The notes under the pieces were generated by a model, which was not told where the DNA came from, did not search any database, and was given only the letters and a program-made list of their open reading frames with translations. 64,000 bases of DNA from Prionace glauca (lineage: Eukaryota; Chordata; Chondrichthyes; Carcharhiniformes; Carcharhinidae). A program made the position numbers and the translations under genes. Where the stretch lies: NCBI GenBank assembly GCA_037974335.1, contig CM075760.1:56414890-56478889 (forward strand), in the 5' to 3' direction. Below are positions 1 through 10,225 of this stretch, piece after piece. Numbering within the stretch: the stretch's first letter is position 1; every line of letters begins with the position of its first letter.

Positions 1-77
1 CCATTACATATCTGAGACTCAGTGACTGAGTGGGTACAGTGTGTGGTGAGAGGGAAGAATCAGCTTCACTGACAAGG

Positions 78-160
78 CCATAAGAGATAGCAGCAGAATT
101 AAGCCATTCGGCCCATTCGTGTCCATTCCACCATTCAATCATGGCCGATATGTTTAAAAT
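78..160 (-). repeat. CR1-like LINE 3'-end fragment
   Basis: This short piece carries the reverse complement of the element's usual 3' region (ccattcggcccattcgtg, then ccattcaatcatggccgat). It matches the tails of longer CR1-like copies elsewhere in the window. It has no coding capacity. Confidence 0.55.
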
Positions 161-162
161 CC

Positions 163-251
163 CCGCAGAATCAGAGAATCCCTACAGTGCACAAGGAGGC
201 CATTCGGCCCATCGAGCCTGAACTGGCCCAATCCTGAACCGGACACTCCAA
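163..251 (-). repeat. tRNA-SINE tail fragment
   Basis: The piece begins with the inverted tail seen in several SINEs of this window (gaatccctacagtgcacaag, then ggccattcggcccatcgag). The tRNA-like head is missing. It abuts the 5'-truncated LINE that follows. Confidence 0.5.
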
Positions 252-1903
252 GGTCTTAATGACATTACTGTTACTAGAGAGGTGGTGCTCGACAGACTGG
301 AGGGGCTGATTGTGGACAAGTCCCCAGGACCGGATGGAATGCATCCGAGGGTTCTGAAAGAAATGGCGGAGGTGATAGTGGATGCCTTGGTGGTTATTTT
401 CCAGACGTCGCTGGATTCCGGGGAAGTGCCGGAAGATTGGAAAACGGCTAATGTTACGCCGTTGTTTAAGAAGGGTGCCAGGCAAAAGGCGAGGAATTAT
501 AGGCCGGTCAGTTTAACGTCTGTGGTAGGTAAAATGTTAGAATCCGTCATTAAGGAGGAAATAGCGAGGCATCTTGAGGGGAATTGCTTGATAGGGCGGA
601 CGCAACACGGTTTCATTAAAGGGAAGTCGTGTCTGACAAATTTACTGGAGTTCTATGAGGATGTGTCTAGGGCAGTGGATAGAGGAGAGCCAGTGGATGT
701 GGTCTTTCTGGATTTTCAGAAGGCGTTTGACAAGGTACCTCACAAGAGGTTATTGCAGAAGGTCAGGGGACATGGAGTTGGGGGTAGGGTGTTAGCGTGG
801 ATAGAGGATTGGTTGTCAAATAGGAGGCAGAGAGTGGGGGTCAATGGGTGCTATTCGGATTGGCGGTTGGTGACTAGTGGGGTGCCCCAGGGGTCGGTGC
901 TGGGGCCTCAGCTATTTACCATTTATATAGATGATCTAGAGGAGGGAACCGAGTGCAGGGTGTCGAAATTTGCTGATGACACCAAGATTGGGGGAAAGGC
1001 AAATTGTGCGGAGGGTGTGGAGAGTCTGCAGAAGGATCTAGATAGGCTGGGCGAATGGGCCAGGAAATGGCAAATGGAATTTAATGTTGGCAAGTGTGAG
1101 GTGGTCCACTTTGGTAGGAATAATGGTAGGAAGGACTATTACTTACGTGGCGAAAAACTGCAGCAGGCGACGGTGCAGAGAGACCTCGGGGTCCTTGTGC
1201 ATGAGTCGCAAAAACCCAGCTTGCAGGTGCAGCAGGTGGTCAGGAAGGCGAATGGGATTAATAGCGAGGGGGATTGAATATAAAAGTAGGGAGGTCTTGC
1301 TGCAGCTGTATAGGGCATTGGTGAGGCCGCAGCTGGAGTACTGTGTGCAGTTTTGGGCGCCGCACCTGCGCAAGGATATTTTGGCCCTGAAGGGAGTGCA
1401 GAGGAGGTTTACTAGGCTGATACCAGAGTTGTGGGGATTGAGCTATGAGGAGAGGCTGAATAAACTAGGCTTGTACTCGTTAGAGTTTAGAAGAATGAGG
1501 GGAGATCTCATTGAGACGTATAAGATGATGAATGGGATGGATAGGATAGAAGTGGAGAGACTCTTCCCGCTCAAAAAGGATAGTAGGACTAGGGGTCACA
1601 GCCTCAAGATAAAGGGGAGGCGGTTTAGAACGGAGTTGAGGAGGAACTTCTTCACTCAAAGGGTGGTGAATCTCTGGAATTCTCTGCCCGTTGAAGTGGT
1701 GGAGGCTGCCTCGCTAAATATTTTTAAGAAGCGGGTTGATGGGTTTTTGATAAGAGAAGGGATTAAGGGTTATGGGGAGAGGGCGGGAAGGTGGAACTGA
1801 GCCACGACAGATCAGCCATGATCTTATTGAATGGCGGGGCAGGCTCGAAGGGCTAGATGGCCTACTCCTGCTCCTATTTCTTATGTTCTTATGTTCTTAT
1901 GTT
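252..1903 (+). mobile_element. CR1-clade LINE, 5'-truncated, reverse transcriptase and 3' tail
   Basis: The open frame 282-1277 encodes a reverse transcriptase of the CR1 clade: SPGPDGMHPRVLK near the start, YRPVSLTSVVGKMLE, FLDFQKAFDKVPH, SGVPQGSVLGP and the catalytic FADDTK box. The frame shifts near 1260 and continues to about 1800 through the usual C-terminal part (LEYCVQFWAPH, then FTQRVVNLWNSLPVEVVE). The 3' end carries the tandem cttatgtt tail. The endonuclease part is absent, as expected for 5' truncation. A closely related copy lies inverted at 7977-8880. The frameshift makes this copy inactive. Confidence 0.9.
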
Positions 1904-2155
1904 GATTGGGTTGATTAGCCACGGTAAGTTGCTCCGTAATGTCAGGGGAATTAGAAGGTAAAAGTATGGGGTTACGGGGATAGCACGGGACCTGGGTGGG
2001 ATTGTTGTCGGTGCAGGCTCGATGGGCCAAATGGCCTCTTCCTGCACTGTAGGGATTGTATTCTAGGATTCAATCCCACCCAAGCCTATTCCTGTAACGC
2101 CACATATTTACCAGGCCATCCCCCTGACTCTAGGGTCAATTTGCCATGGCAGGTG
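1904..2155. repeat. Two SINE tails in head-to-head arrangement
   Basis: Positions 1904-2070 read as a SINE tail in plus orientation (gttacggggatagcacggga, then tgcactgtagggattgta). Positions 2071-2155 repeat part of the same tail reverse-complemented (caatcccacccaagcctatt). The halves can fold on each other over roughly 60 bases. Confidence 0.5.
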
Positions 2156-2159
2156 AAAC

Positions 2160-2475
2160 TAGAATTAGGGGGCATAGCTCAAAGTAAAGGGAAGCAGACT
2201 TAGGACTGAGTTAAGAAGGAACTTCTTTACAGAAAGGGTTATGAATCTGTGGAATTCACTGCCCAGTGAAGCAGTTGAGGGTGCTTTACTGAATGTTTTT
2301 TTAAGGCAAAGATAGGTAAATTTTGGACGGTAAAGGTATTAACGTTTGTGGTGAGTGGGCGAGTAAGTGGAGCTGAGTCCACGAAATGATCAGCCATGGT
2401 CTTATTAAATGGTGGAGAAGGCTCGAGGGGCCAAATGGCCTGGTCCTGCTCCTGCTCTTATGTTCTTATGTCCTC
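2160..2475 (+). repeat. CR1-like LINE 3' fragment
   Basis: Decayed C-terminal coding sequence (aggaacttctttacagaaag, tggaattcactgcccagtg) is followed by the tail gctcttatgttcttatg. It is related to the copy at 252-1903 but more diverged. Confidence 0.75.
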
Positions 2476-2846
2476 ATGTGTCTTATTTACCCTGAACACT
2501 CACAAATCTATCAACTGGCTTCAAAAACTAAACGATTGAACATCTACCATCGTTATGAAACAGAAGGCATTTAAGCGAATGTTGTTGATTTCACGGATTT
2601 TAATCTTTGAGATGGAAGACTGATGGGTGTTATTTAATGTTGTGATAACAGCTCCAGAGTATTTCATTTAGAGAATCGTTCGTAAGCCACAGAAACAACT
2701 ATTTTGCATAGAATGACACAAGTTTAGCACTGCAGAAATAGATCATTTTGGCTCGCTGCTCTTTATAATATTTCTTTGTTTATATTAACAGTTCACTATC
2801 TGCGTCAGATATCTGACTCAGTGAGAGGAAGTGAGATGTCTTTGCT
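2476..2846. other. No recognised feature
   Basis: AT-rich sequence between a LINE fragment and the RSS of the inverted V segment. I see no gene, RNA or repeat that I can name. Confidence 0.4.
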
Positions 2847-2885
2847 GGTTTTTGTACAGACTAACTGTGCCTCTGTAACAGTGTG
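2847..2885 (-). other. V-segment recombination signal, 23-type
   Basis: Read on the minus strand: heptamer CACACTG (2885-2879), a spacer of exactly 23 bases and a perfect consensus nonamer ACAAAAACC (2855-2847). It directly follows the coding end of the inverted V segment, so RAG could cut here. Two of the seven heptamer bases (positions 4 and 5) differ from CACAGTG; the first three, which matter most for cutting, are intact. Confidence 0.85.
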
Positions 2886-3192
2886 GGGATCAGCGCACAG
2901 TGATACATGGCAGAGTCAGAGAAACGGACCCCGGTGATCGTCAAAGGAACTGCTTTCCTGTCTAGGTTCAAATCAGCAGAGGTCCGATATGGGAAATCTG
3001 GAGACTCTTCTCCATCCGCCGTGCCATGTATCTTCAGTAAATATTTCGGAGCCTCCCCGGGATGTTGGATGTACCATAAAAAATTTGGGAAACTGTATTT
3101 TGTTGTGTAATTGCATTTCAGTGCTACCGTCTGTCCTTCCTGAACCGCTAATTTAGGCGGCCCCTGGGAAACTGAATCTTGCCCACTGGTTC
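2886..3192 (-). CDS. TCR alpha/delta-type V segment, V exon
   Basis: This exon encodes an Ig V-set domain of TCR type. The minus-strand acceptor (ttttgttacag) lies just upstream at 3193-3203 and the exon starts in phase 1. Visible hallmarks are the first Cys in VALKCNYTT, the core Trp in FLWYIQHPGEAPKYLL, the DSA motif and second Cys in FSDSAMYHCAL (YHC rather than YYC). No stop interrupts it and the leader exon and RSS are both present, so it looks functional. It is oriented opposite to the constant region about 39 kb away, so joining to a J in this window would need an inversion. Alpha versus delta use cannot be decided from the sequence. Its loss of the usual second Tyr is minor. Confidence 0.88.
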
Positions 3193-3277
3193 CTGTAACA
3201 AAACATAGAATGTTTGAGATATCTACGAGTGAAAATAGCCCATAAAACACACACTGACGATTTGAGCTCAGACTCAC

Positions 3278-3323
3278 CGGGCAGAATGGCCATTATTACC
3301 AGTAAAACACATAGGGAACTCAT
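3278..3323 (-). CDS. Leader exon of the inverted V segment
   Basis: ATG at 3323-3321 opens a hydrophobic signal peptide (MSSLCVLLVIMAILPG) of 46 bases ending in phase 1 at a consensus donor (GTGAGT). The intron to the V exon is about 85 bases, typical for V genes. A more upstream in-frame ATG exists, but this start gives the usual leader length. Confidence 0.85.
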
Positions 3324-3504
3324 GTTTCCTGTTTGAACAGTAAGCAGCGACACTGTTTAAAATGTATTGCTTCTTCTGGTTTATCTCAGAATGAGCTCAG
3401 CTCAGAGGCGGCTTCAATTGTTGGGAAATTGGAGGCTTTTCTCAGCACTACGATTGGCTGGTCTCCTTTAGATGAAATTAGCTGCGGACTAATCACTGAT
3501 CAGA

Positions 3505-3580
3505 GATGCCTCACAGCGCCACGTATCTGGGTTCGATTCCCAGCTCAGGTCACTATCTGTGTGAAGTCTGTCGCTCAGAA
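3505..3580 (+). repeat. SINE head fragment (tRNA-like)
   Basis: Contains the tRNA-derived B-box region (tgggttcgattcccagctc) and the start of the SINE body (gtcactatctgtgtgaag). Only the head is present. Confidence 0.5.
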
Positions 3581-4083
3581 TGATTAGAGCTCAGCTGGGT
3601 GTTTTAATTTTATTTTCTCTCTTTGATCAGTAGGATCTGTCGCCAAGGCATCTATTCTCTGAAATAAATACAAAGCTCTGGCTACACTCTGAGCTCTTTA
3701 TAGTGATGCCTTGTAGAAAGTGGTATGAGATAATTCGCTGCTCAGCCTATTTCTGCTACACGGCGAGTGACATTAGGCCTTTCTTTCTGATTCGATATTC
3801 CGCAGGTTTCTGAGACACAAAACGTTCCGAACAGTCTGGCCTGACAGCAATGAGAGCAGCAAACAGAAAGTATGGCCAGGGACACTACAGACACAAAACA
3901 AGTAAAACTATGGCGTTGTCAGCAGCTGTCACAGATGGCAGAGCGGAAATAGCGACAGTAAAGCTGCAGCAACGTGTGAACATCCTGGAGCTGCTCAGCG
4001 CTCAAGTGAATGAGAAAAGCATAACGTTGCTTGTGCGTGAAGGGAGCCGATTCAACTGACACAATTAACCTCCCTGTGGGTAA
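3581..4083. other. No recognised feature
   Basis: Roughly 500 bases with no recognisable gene or repeat. A short open stretch at 3850-4059 has no known motif and I do not regard it as a gene. Confidence 0.35.
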
Positions 4084-4515
4084 TTGAAAAAGCTGCCACT
4101 ATTGTCCATCTACAAGGCACGGATCAGCAGTATAATGGAATACTCTCCACTTGCCTGGATAAGTACAGCTGAAACAACGTTCAAGAAACTCGACACAAAC
4201 CATGAAAAAGCAGCCTGCTTGATTACTTCCTCTCCCATAAAACAATTACTCCAACCACCACTGACGCACAGTGGCAGCCGTGTGCACCATTTACAAGATG
4301 CACTGCAGCGACTCACCAAAGTTCCTTATGTATCACAATCCAAACACAGAAACACTCCCACCCAGGCGAACAAAGCCAAGGCAGCGGGCAAATGGGAACA
4401 CCACCACTTGGATGTTGCACACCAAATCACTCACCAGCCTGACTTGGAAATATATGACTGTTCCTTCACCGTCCTGGGTTAAAAGCCTGGAACTCCCTCG
4501 TCAATGGCGCAGTAG
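4084..4515 (+). repeat. Non-CR1 LINE, 3'-terminal coding fragment
   Basis: The translation resembles the C-terminal tail after the reverse transcriptase of a non-LTR element (LLSIYKARISSIMEYSPLAW, then HHLDVAHQITHQPDLEIYD). The same family reappears in the constant-region intron (43460-45165), where part of its RT is seen. It is truncated and has no RT domain here. Confidence 0.65.
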
Positions 4516-4518
4516 GTG

Positions 4519-4760
4519 TACATAGAACATAGAAACATAGGAAAACTACAGCACAATACAGGCCCTTCAGCCCACAAAGTTTTGCCGAACATATCCCTAC
4601 CTTAGAGATTACTCGGCTTACCTATAACCCTCTATCTTATTAAGTTCCATATACTTATCTAAAAGTCTCTTAGAAGACCCTATCGACTCCTCCTCCATCA
4701 CCGTTGCCGGCAGCCCATTCCATGCGCCCACCACTCTCTGAGTGAAAAACATACCCCTGA
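4519..4760 (-). repeat. CR1-clade LINE 3' end
   Basis: Begins with the inverted tail (acatagaacatagaaacata) followed by aggcccttcagcccac and the inverted FTQRVV-coding region (cactctctgagtgaaaaaca). Only the terminal 240 bases remain. Confidence 0.75.
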
Positions 4761-5747
4761 CATCGATCGGTTTCAATCACTCATGTTGAATTTTATTTAT
4801 TTTTCTGTAGCTTTGTGAGAGTTTCTCAAGAATATTAATCTCATTGTCAAGTGCGTGACCTGTTAACACTGAACGCTTCGTTCTGAACGGTAGATTTCGT
4901 CGGGTTGTGACTTTAAATAAAATAATATACGGATTGTACAACAGCGGATTTAGGTGCAGATCCCCTGAGAGAAACAAATGCAGCCACCCGAAACATCCAA
5001 GCTAAGGAATGAAGATAAACGAATAAAAAGGCAGTGAGTGAATCAAAGGCCGATACAATGATCGAAGGAGAGAGATGAGTAGAGAGGAACAGATGGAGAG
5101 GCGGAGGGATAAGCAAGAGAAAAGGGAATGACAGAAATGAGGCAGTGACGGGGAGATAAATAGCGGGGGCAGACATTAAGATAAGTGAGGGAGAGACGGG
5201 AAGGAAATAGATGATGGTACGGTGAAGGGAACAGTTGCAGATATGTAGAGATAATACAGAGGGAGACACAAAGAGAGTCAAACGAACAGATGTCAAGAGA
5301 AACAGAGATAGACAGTGACAGAAACAATCGTGTCCAACTTGAAAATCAATGGCCTAAATCCAATCAGAATTCCAGAAAGGGAAAGAAAAATAACTTAATT
5401 TAGAGCGTGATGCCAGCAGGGAGATTTCCGAGATCCCCCAAAACACCCTCAGAATGAATCCAGTATCACTATTACATTGTCATCTTGCCCCTGTCCCTGC
5501 AGTAAGGCACATGCAGTGAGGCAGCCCCATCTGGCGGCGATCCGAGGTAATTTATTATTTTCTGGAAAACCACCCAATTCTCAGAATACGGAAGGACGTT
5601 AGTTTTAAGCCAATGTTTATTTATTAGTGTCACAAGTCTGGACTAATAAGTTCTGAGTTTCACTTTCTCCCTGTTCCTCTCTGGTTGTCCGGCACGTTCA
5701 ACTGGATTAATTTACATTGTATTAATAAAAGTATGGCAAAATATAAT
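4761..5747. other. No recognised gene; purine-rich tract
   Basis: A purine-rich stretch (about 5040-5330, many gagag and gggag runs) lies within otherwise unremarkable sequence. The open frames on the minus strand through it are low-complexity Ser/Leu-rich and are composition artefacts. Confidence 0.35.
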
Positions 5748-5992
5748 TTGACAAAGCGGCAGAGTGTTTGGCACTGCTGCCTCACAGCGCTGGGGATCCG
5801 GGTTCAGTCACTGTCGCTGTGGAGTCTGCGTGGGTTTCCTCCGGGTGCTCAGGTTTCCTCCCGTAGTCAGAAAGATGTGCTGGCTAGGTACATTGGTCAT
5901 GCTAAATTTCCCTTAAATGTATCCGAACAGGCGCCGGAGTGAGGCGACTGAGGGATTTTCACAGTAACTTCATTGCAATGTTGATGTGACTG
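5748..5992 (+). repeat. tRNA-derived SINE (HE1 type)
   Basis: The head (gcactgctgcctcacagcg, ccgggttcag) is followed by the conserved body (tgcgtgggtttcctccggg) and tail (aggcgccggagtgaggcgac, cagtaacttcattgcaatg). It is nearly full length. Confidence 0.8.
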
Positions 5993-6090
5993 AAAATTTC
6001 CAGCATTAAGCCAATGTTTGAACGATCAGTGTCCGTTCCATGGGTTCTCTTCGCTCCAAGATATTTAATGCCTTTTCTGTTTTGTTACAG

Positions 6091-6410
6091 GGATAAACAG
6101 TGTTTCAAGTTCGAACTGAACTAAGCATTCTGGAAGGACAGAGCATATTGTTGGACTGTAATTATTCGACAACTGCTTCTCAAACTATGTACTTGTACAT
6201 CCACTATCCCGGACAAGCTCTGAGATATTTGATGAAGATGTATAGCTCGGGCAATACCGATAAGTCTCCAGATTTATTGGATAGTTTCATGGCTGCTTTA
6301 CACAAAGGAAACAGCACTCCTTTTCCTTTAAAATCACCGGGGCTCTTTAGCCTGACAGCACCCTGTATTTTTGGGGCAGAAATTTAGCGAAAGCCGCATA
6401 AAAGCGCCAG
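6091..6410 (+). pseudogene. TCR alpha/delta V pseudogene
   Basis: A V-type acceptor (ttctgttttgttacag) precedes sequence that translates as ELSILEGQSILLDCNYSTT, IHYPGQALRYLMKMYSS and a region aligning with the usual LTITGVQFSDSALYYCA end. Three features mark it as broken. The reading frame is offset by one base relative to the phase-1 acceptor. The core Trp before YIHYPGQ is Leu. The final Cys region reads STLYFWGRN in another frame, so the second Cys is lost. I find no leader exon and no convincing RSS. It lies in the same orientation as the constant region. Confidence 0.75.
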
Positions 6411-6559
6411 ACTGTGAGTTCCGGTGAGAGATCAGCAGAGGGCGTTCCCGCACTGATAAACAGAAACAATTATTTGGTCTCCACAGGGAGAGTCACAGAA
6501 TCATAAATGAAATATCAAAACAAAACTGAACACTCAACATGAACAGCTGTGCCACAGTT

Positions 6560-7977
6560 GAATTTTTAAGAAAGGGAACAGAGATAGCCCGGGAAATTAC
6601 CGCCCGGTGAGTCTGACCTCAGTGGTTGGTAAGCTGATGGAGAGGCTTCTGAGGGACAAGATTTACGAGCATTTGGAGAGGTTTGACATGATCAGGAATA
6701 GTCAGCATGGATTTGTCAAGGGCAGGTCGTGCCTTACGAGCCTAGTTGAGTTCTTCGATAATGTGACTGAACACATTGACGAAGGAAGTGCCGTGGACGT
6801 AGTGTACATGGACTTCAGCAAGGCTTTTGATAAGGTCCCCCATGCAAGACTTCTTGAGAAGGTGAGAGGGCATGGGATCCAAGGGCCTTTGGCCTTGTGG
6901 ATCCAGAACTGGCTTGCCTGCAGAAGGCAGAGAGTGGTTGTGGATGGGTCTTTTTCGGAATGGAGATCAGTCACCAGTGGGGTGCCCCAGGGATCTGTTC
7001 TGGGACCCTTGCTGTTTGTCATTTTCATAAATGACCTGGATGAGGAAGTGGAGGGATGGGTTAGCAAGTTCGCTGATGACACGAAGGTCGGCGGTGTTGT
7101 GGATGGTCTGGAAGGATGTCAAAAGTTGCAGCAGGACATAGATAGGATGCAGGAATGGGCGGAGAAGTGGCAGATGGACTTCAACGCGGATAAATGTGTA
7201 GTCGTCCATTTCGGCAGAACCAACGGGATGAACGAGTACACTATTAAGGGCAGGGGTCTTAGTAGCGTTGAAGAGCAGAAGGATCTCGGGGTCCGGGTTC
7301 ACAGGACTCTTAAATCGGCCTCGCAGGTGGAGGAGGTGGTCAAGAAGGCGTATGGTGTACTGGCCTTCATTAATCGAGGGATTGAGTTTAGGAGTCGGGA
7401 GGTAATGCTGCAACTTTACAGGACCCTCGTCAGGCCTCATTTGGAGTACTGTGCGCAGTTCTGGTCGCCTCACTATAGGAAAGACGTAGAAGCTATTGAA
7501 AGGGTGCAGAGGAGATTTACAAGGATGTTGCCTGGACTGGGAGGCATGCCTTATGAAGATAGGTTGAGGGAGCTGGGACTCTTTTCCCTGGGGAGAGGCG
7601 AAGGTTGAGAGGCGACCTGATAGAAGTTTATAAAATGTTGAGAGGAATAGATAGGGTGGACTCTCAGAGGCTATTTCCCCGGGTTGAAATGGTCGCTACG
7701 AGAGGACACAGATTTAAGGTGCGGGGAGGGAAGTACAGAGGTGATGTTAGGGGTAAGTTTTTCACTCAGAGGGTGGTGAGTGAATGGAATCGGCTGCCAT
7801 CGTCGGTGGTGGAGGCGAACTCGCTGGGGTCTTTTAAAAGACTTCTGGATGAGTATATGGGGTTTAATGGGATTGGGGGTTATAGATAGGTCTATAGATT
7901 GGTGGGGTTGATGCGATCGGCGCAACTCGAGGGCCGAAGGGCCTGTTTGTGCTGTAATGTTCTATGTTCTATGTTCA
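6560..7977 (+). mobile_element. CR1-clade LINE, second subfamily, RT and 3' tail
   Basis: The frame 6607-7608 encodes an RT: VSLTSVVGKLMERLLRDKI, YMDFSKAFDKVPHARL, SGVPQGSVLGPLLFVIF and the FADDTKVGG catalytic box. A frame change near 7600 is followed by 7605-7889 (MRGDLIEVYKMLRGIDRVD, FTQRVVSEWNRLPSSVVE). The tail is ttctatgttctatgttc, the CR1-type terminal repeat. It differs from the 252-1903 subfamily in protein sequence and tail. The 5' part with the endonuclease is missing. Confidence 0.9.
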
Positions 7978-8880
7978 ACCGCCAATCCGAATAGCATCCA
8001 TTGACCCCCACTCTCTGCCTCCTATTTGACAACCAATCCTCTATCCACGCTAACACCCTACCCCCAACTCCATGTCCCCTGACCTTCTGCAATAACCTCT
8101 TGTGAGGTACCTTGTCAAACGCCTTCTGAAAATCCAGAAAGACCACATCCACCGGCTCTCCTCTATCCACTGCCCTAGACACATCCTCATAGAACTCCAG
8201 TAAATTTGTCAGACACAACTTCCCTTTAATGAAACCGTGTTGCGTCCGCCCTATCAAGCAATTCCCCTCACGATGCCTCGCTATTTCCTCCTTAATGACG
8301 GATTCTAACATTTTACCTACCACAGACGTTAAACTAACCGACCTATAATTCCCCGCCTTTTGACTGGCACCCTTCTTAAACAACGGCGTAACATTAGCCG
8401 TTTTCCAATCTTCCGGCACTTCCCCGGAATCCAGCGACGTCTGGAAAATAACCACCAAGGCATCCACTATCACCTCCGCCATTTCTTTCAGAACCCTCGG
8501 ATGCATTCCATCCGGTCCTGGGGACTTGTCCACAATCAGCCCCTCCAGTCTGTCGAGCACCACCTCTCTAGTAACAGTAATGTCATTAAGACCCTCCATT
8601 CCTACCACCTTTCCATCGCTAACACCCGGCAAATTATTCACGTCCTCCTCCGTGAAGACAGAAACAAAAAAGTTATTCAAGACCTTAGCCATATCCCCAT
8701 CCCCTACCACTAGCTCCCCTTTCTCATCCTCTAAAGGACCAACGTTCACCCTAGCCAGCCTCTTACTTTTTATATATTTATAAAAACTCTTGCTATCCTT
8801 TTTTATATTAAGTGCTAGCCCAGCCTCATAGCTTCTCCTACCCTCCTTTATCAATTTCTTTGTCAATCTTTGAGCAGTGA
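7977..8880 (-). mobile_element. CR1-clade LINE, RT fragment, 3'-truncated
   Basis: The minus-strand frame opens upstream of the RT (LTKKLIKEGRRSYEAG, then SKSFYKYIKSKRL) and runs through SPGPDGMHPRVLK and FLDFQKAFDKVPHKRLLQ to CYSDWRL. There it stops exactly at the tail of the neighbouring plus-strand LINE. Missing a 3' end is unusual for a LINE copy, so the other element probably inserted here and the remainder was deleted. It is about 97 percent alike by eye to the copy at 252-1903 over the shared part. Confidence 0.88.
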
Positions 8881-9229
8881 GGGAGAATGAATTTGGGACA
8901 TTAGACAAGACAAGGGAATGAACAATAAAGGGGATGATGCTGAGAATTACAGAGGATCAGAGAGAATTTGGAGTCAACATCCAGACATCCATGAAGGAGG
9001 CTGGACATTTAGATCCAAAAGATTAACTCTGTTTCTCCACACAGATGCTGCCAAACCCAACATATTCTGTTTATATTTATAAAATGCTAATCAGAGCAAG
9101 CTAGAGAACTGAGCACAGTTCTGGTCACCAGATTAATCAATTATAAAAGTATATGTCAAGTAAATCTTGTGGCAGAAAGCTGAAGCCAGTTGGCAAGTTT
9201 TTAATATCATTACAATGTGTTCAATTTTC
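8881..9229. other. Mixed repeat debris
   Basis: Contains cacagatgctgccaaaccca (8-9 kb copy of a short repeat also near 21360, 34815 and 52250) and a decayed LINE-like stretch (gagcacagttctggtcacca). No gene is seen. Confidence 0.4.
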
Positions 9230-9500
9230 AAATCTAATGAATGAAAGATTGAAGGATTAGGAGGGTTAGTGAAGGAATCATTTCACCGAGAGTCATGGGG
9301 ATCTGGAACTCACTGCCTGAAAGGATAGGAGAGTCACAAACCCTCATCACATTAAACAGGAACTTAGATACGCAGTTCAGATTCTGCAGCACACAGAGGG
9401 ACAGATCAAGAGCTGGAAAGTAGGACAAAACTGGACAATACTTTTCCAGCCAGCACAGACATGATGGGCTGAATGGCCTCCTGCTGTTCAGTGAATGTTT
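9230..9500 (+). repeat. Old CR1-like LINE 3' fragment
   Basis: Decayed C-terminal and tail motifs are visible (tctggaactcactgcctgaa; gatgggctgaatggcctcct). It is more diverged than the other LINE copies. Confidence 0.6.
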
Positions 9501-9789
9501 TATATTTCAGTTCTGACAGTTGGAGTTTGTTTCTGCTGGTGTTAATAACTCCTTGAACTGGGCTGCAGTGTAATATTTTGGATAAATGCGAAATCGGCTT
9601 GATTAAAACACACCAGAGTAGCTTTTTATGTCTTTCCCACTGTGTTATCTGATTGTACTCTGATTTTCTCATCAGTAACACAACTAATCTCAGTCACCCC
9701 AATCTGCGAATGATTAAGTAAATTCCTTCTCTAACACTGCGAGTGTACCTCAAACCACAGGGACTGCAGCGGTTCAGGAAGGGCAGCTC

Positions 9790-9870
9790 ACCACCACCTC
9801 AAGGGCAATTAGGAATAGACAATAAAAATACTGGCCTAGTCGGTGACACCCACACTCCATGAAAAGAAAA
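9790..9870 (+). repeat. Short interspersed repeat end
   Basis: The motif cctcaagggcaattaggaat followed by a caataaa-atactggcc block is shared with 45100-45165 and 49650-49705. It is the 3' end of the non-CR1 LINE/SINE family of this genome. Confidence 0.5.
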
Positions 9871-10144
9871 TGTATATTCAAACAAGACTTAATTAAGGCA
9901 GGTCAGGATTCTTTGGATAATAAGTTTTACAACACTAAATTAACATTAAAATTATTATTAAAGGAAAGATGTTTGCATATCAATCCAGGGAAATTACCAA
10001 GATGATGCTGGAGTGTGGCGACTTCTTGCAAGCTGTGCCCAGCAAACCCTCTAATTCTATCTTCTACTCGTTCCACGCTTCTAAAACTTTATTCTGACTC
10101 TTATGACTGTAACACTGTATTCTGCATCCTCTCCTCGACATAAC

Positions 10145-10225
10145 GTACCCTTTCTCTGTACGGCACACAAGAAACAATACTTTTCACTGTATGTTAATAC
10201 ATTGACAATAATAAATCAAATCAAT
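10145..10225 (+). repeat. Interspersed repeat terminus
   Basis: Contains acaatacttttcactgtatg and acaataataaatcaaatcaa. The inverse of the same motif starts the repeat at 14150. Confidence 0.5.
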
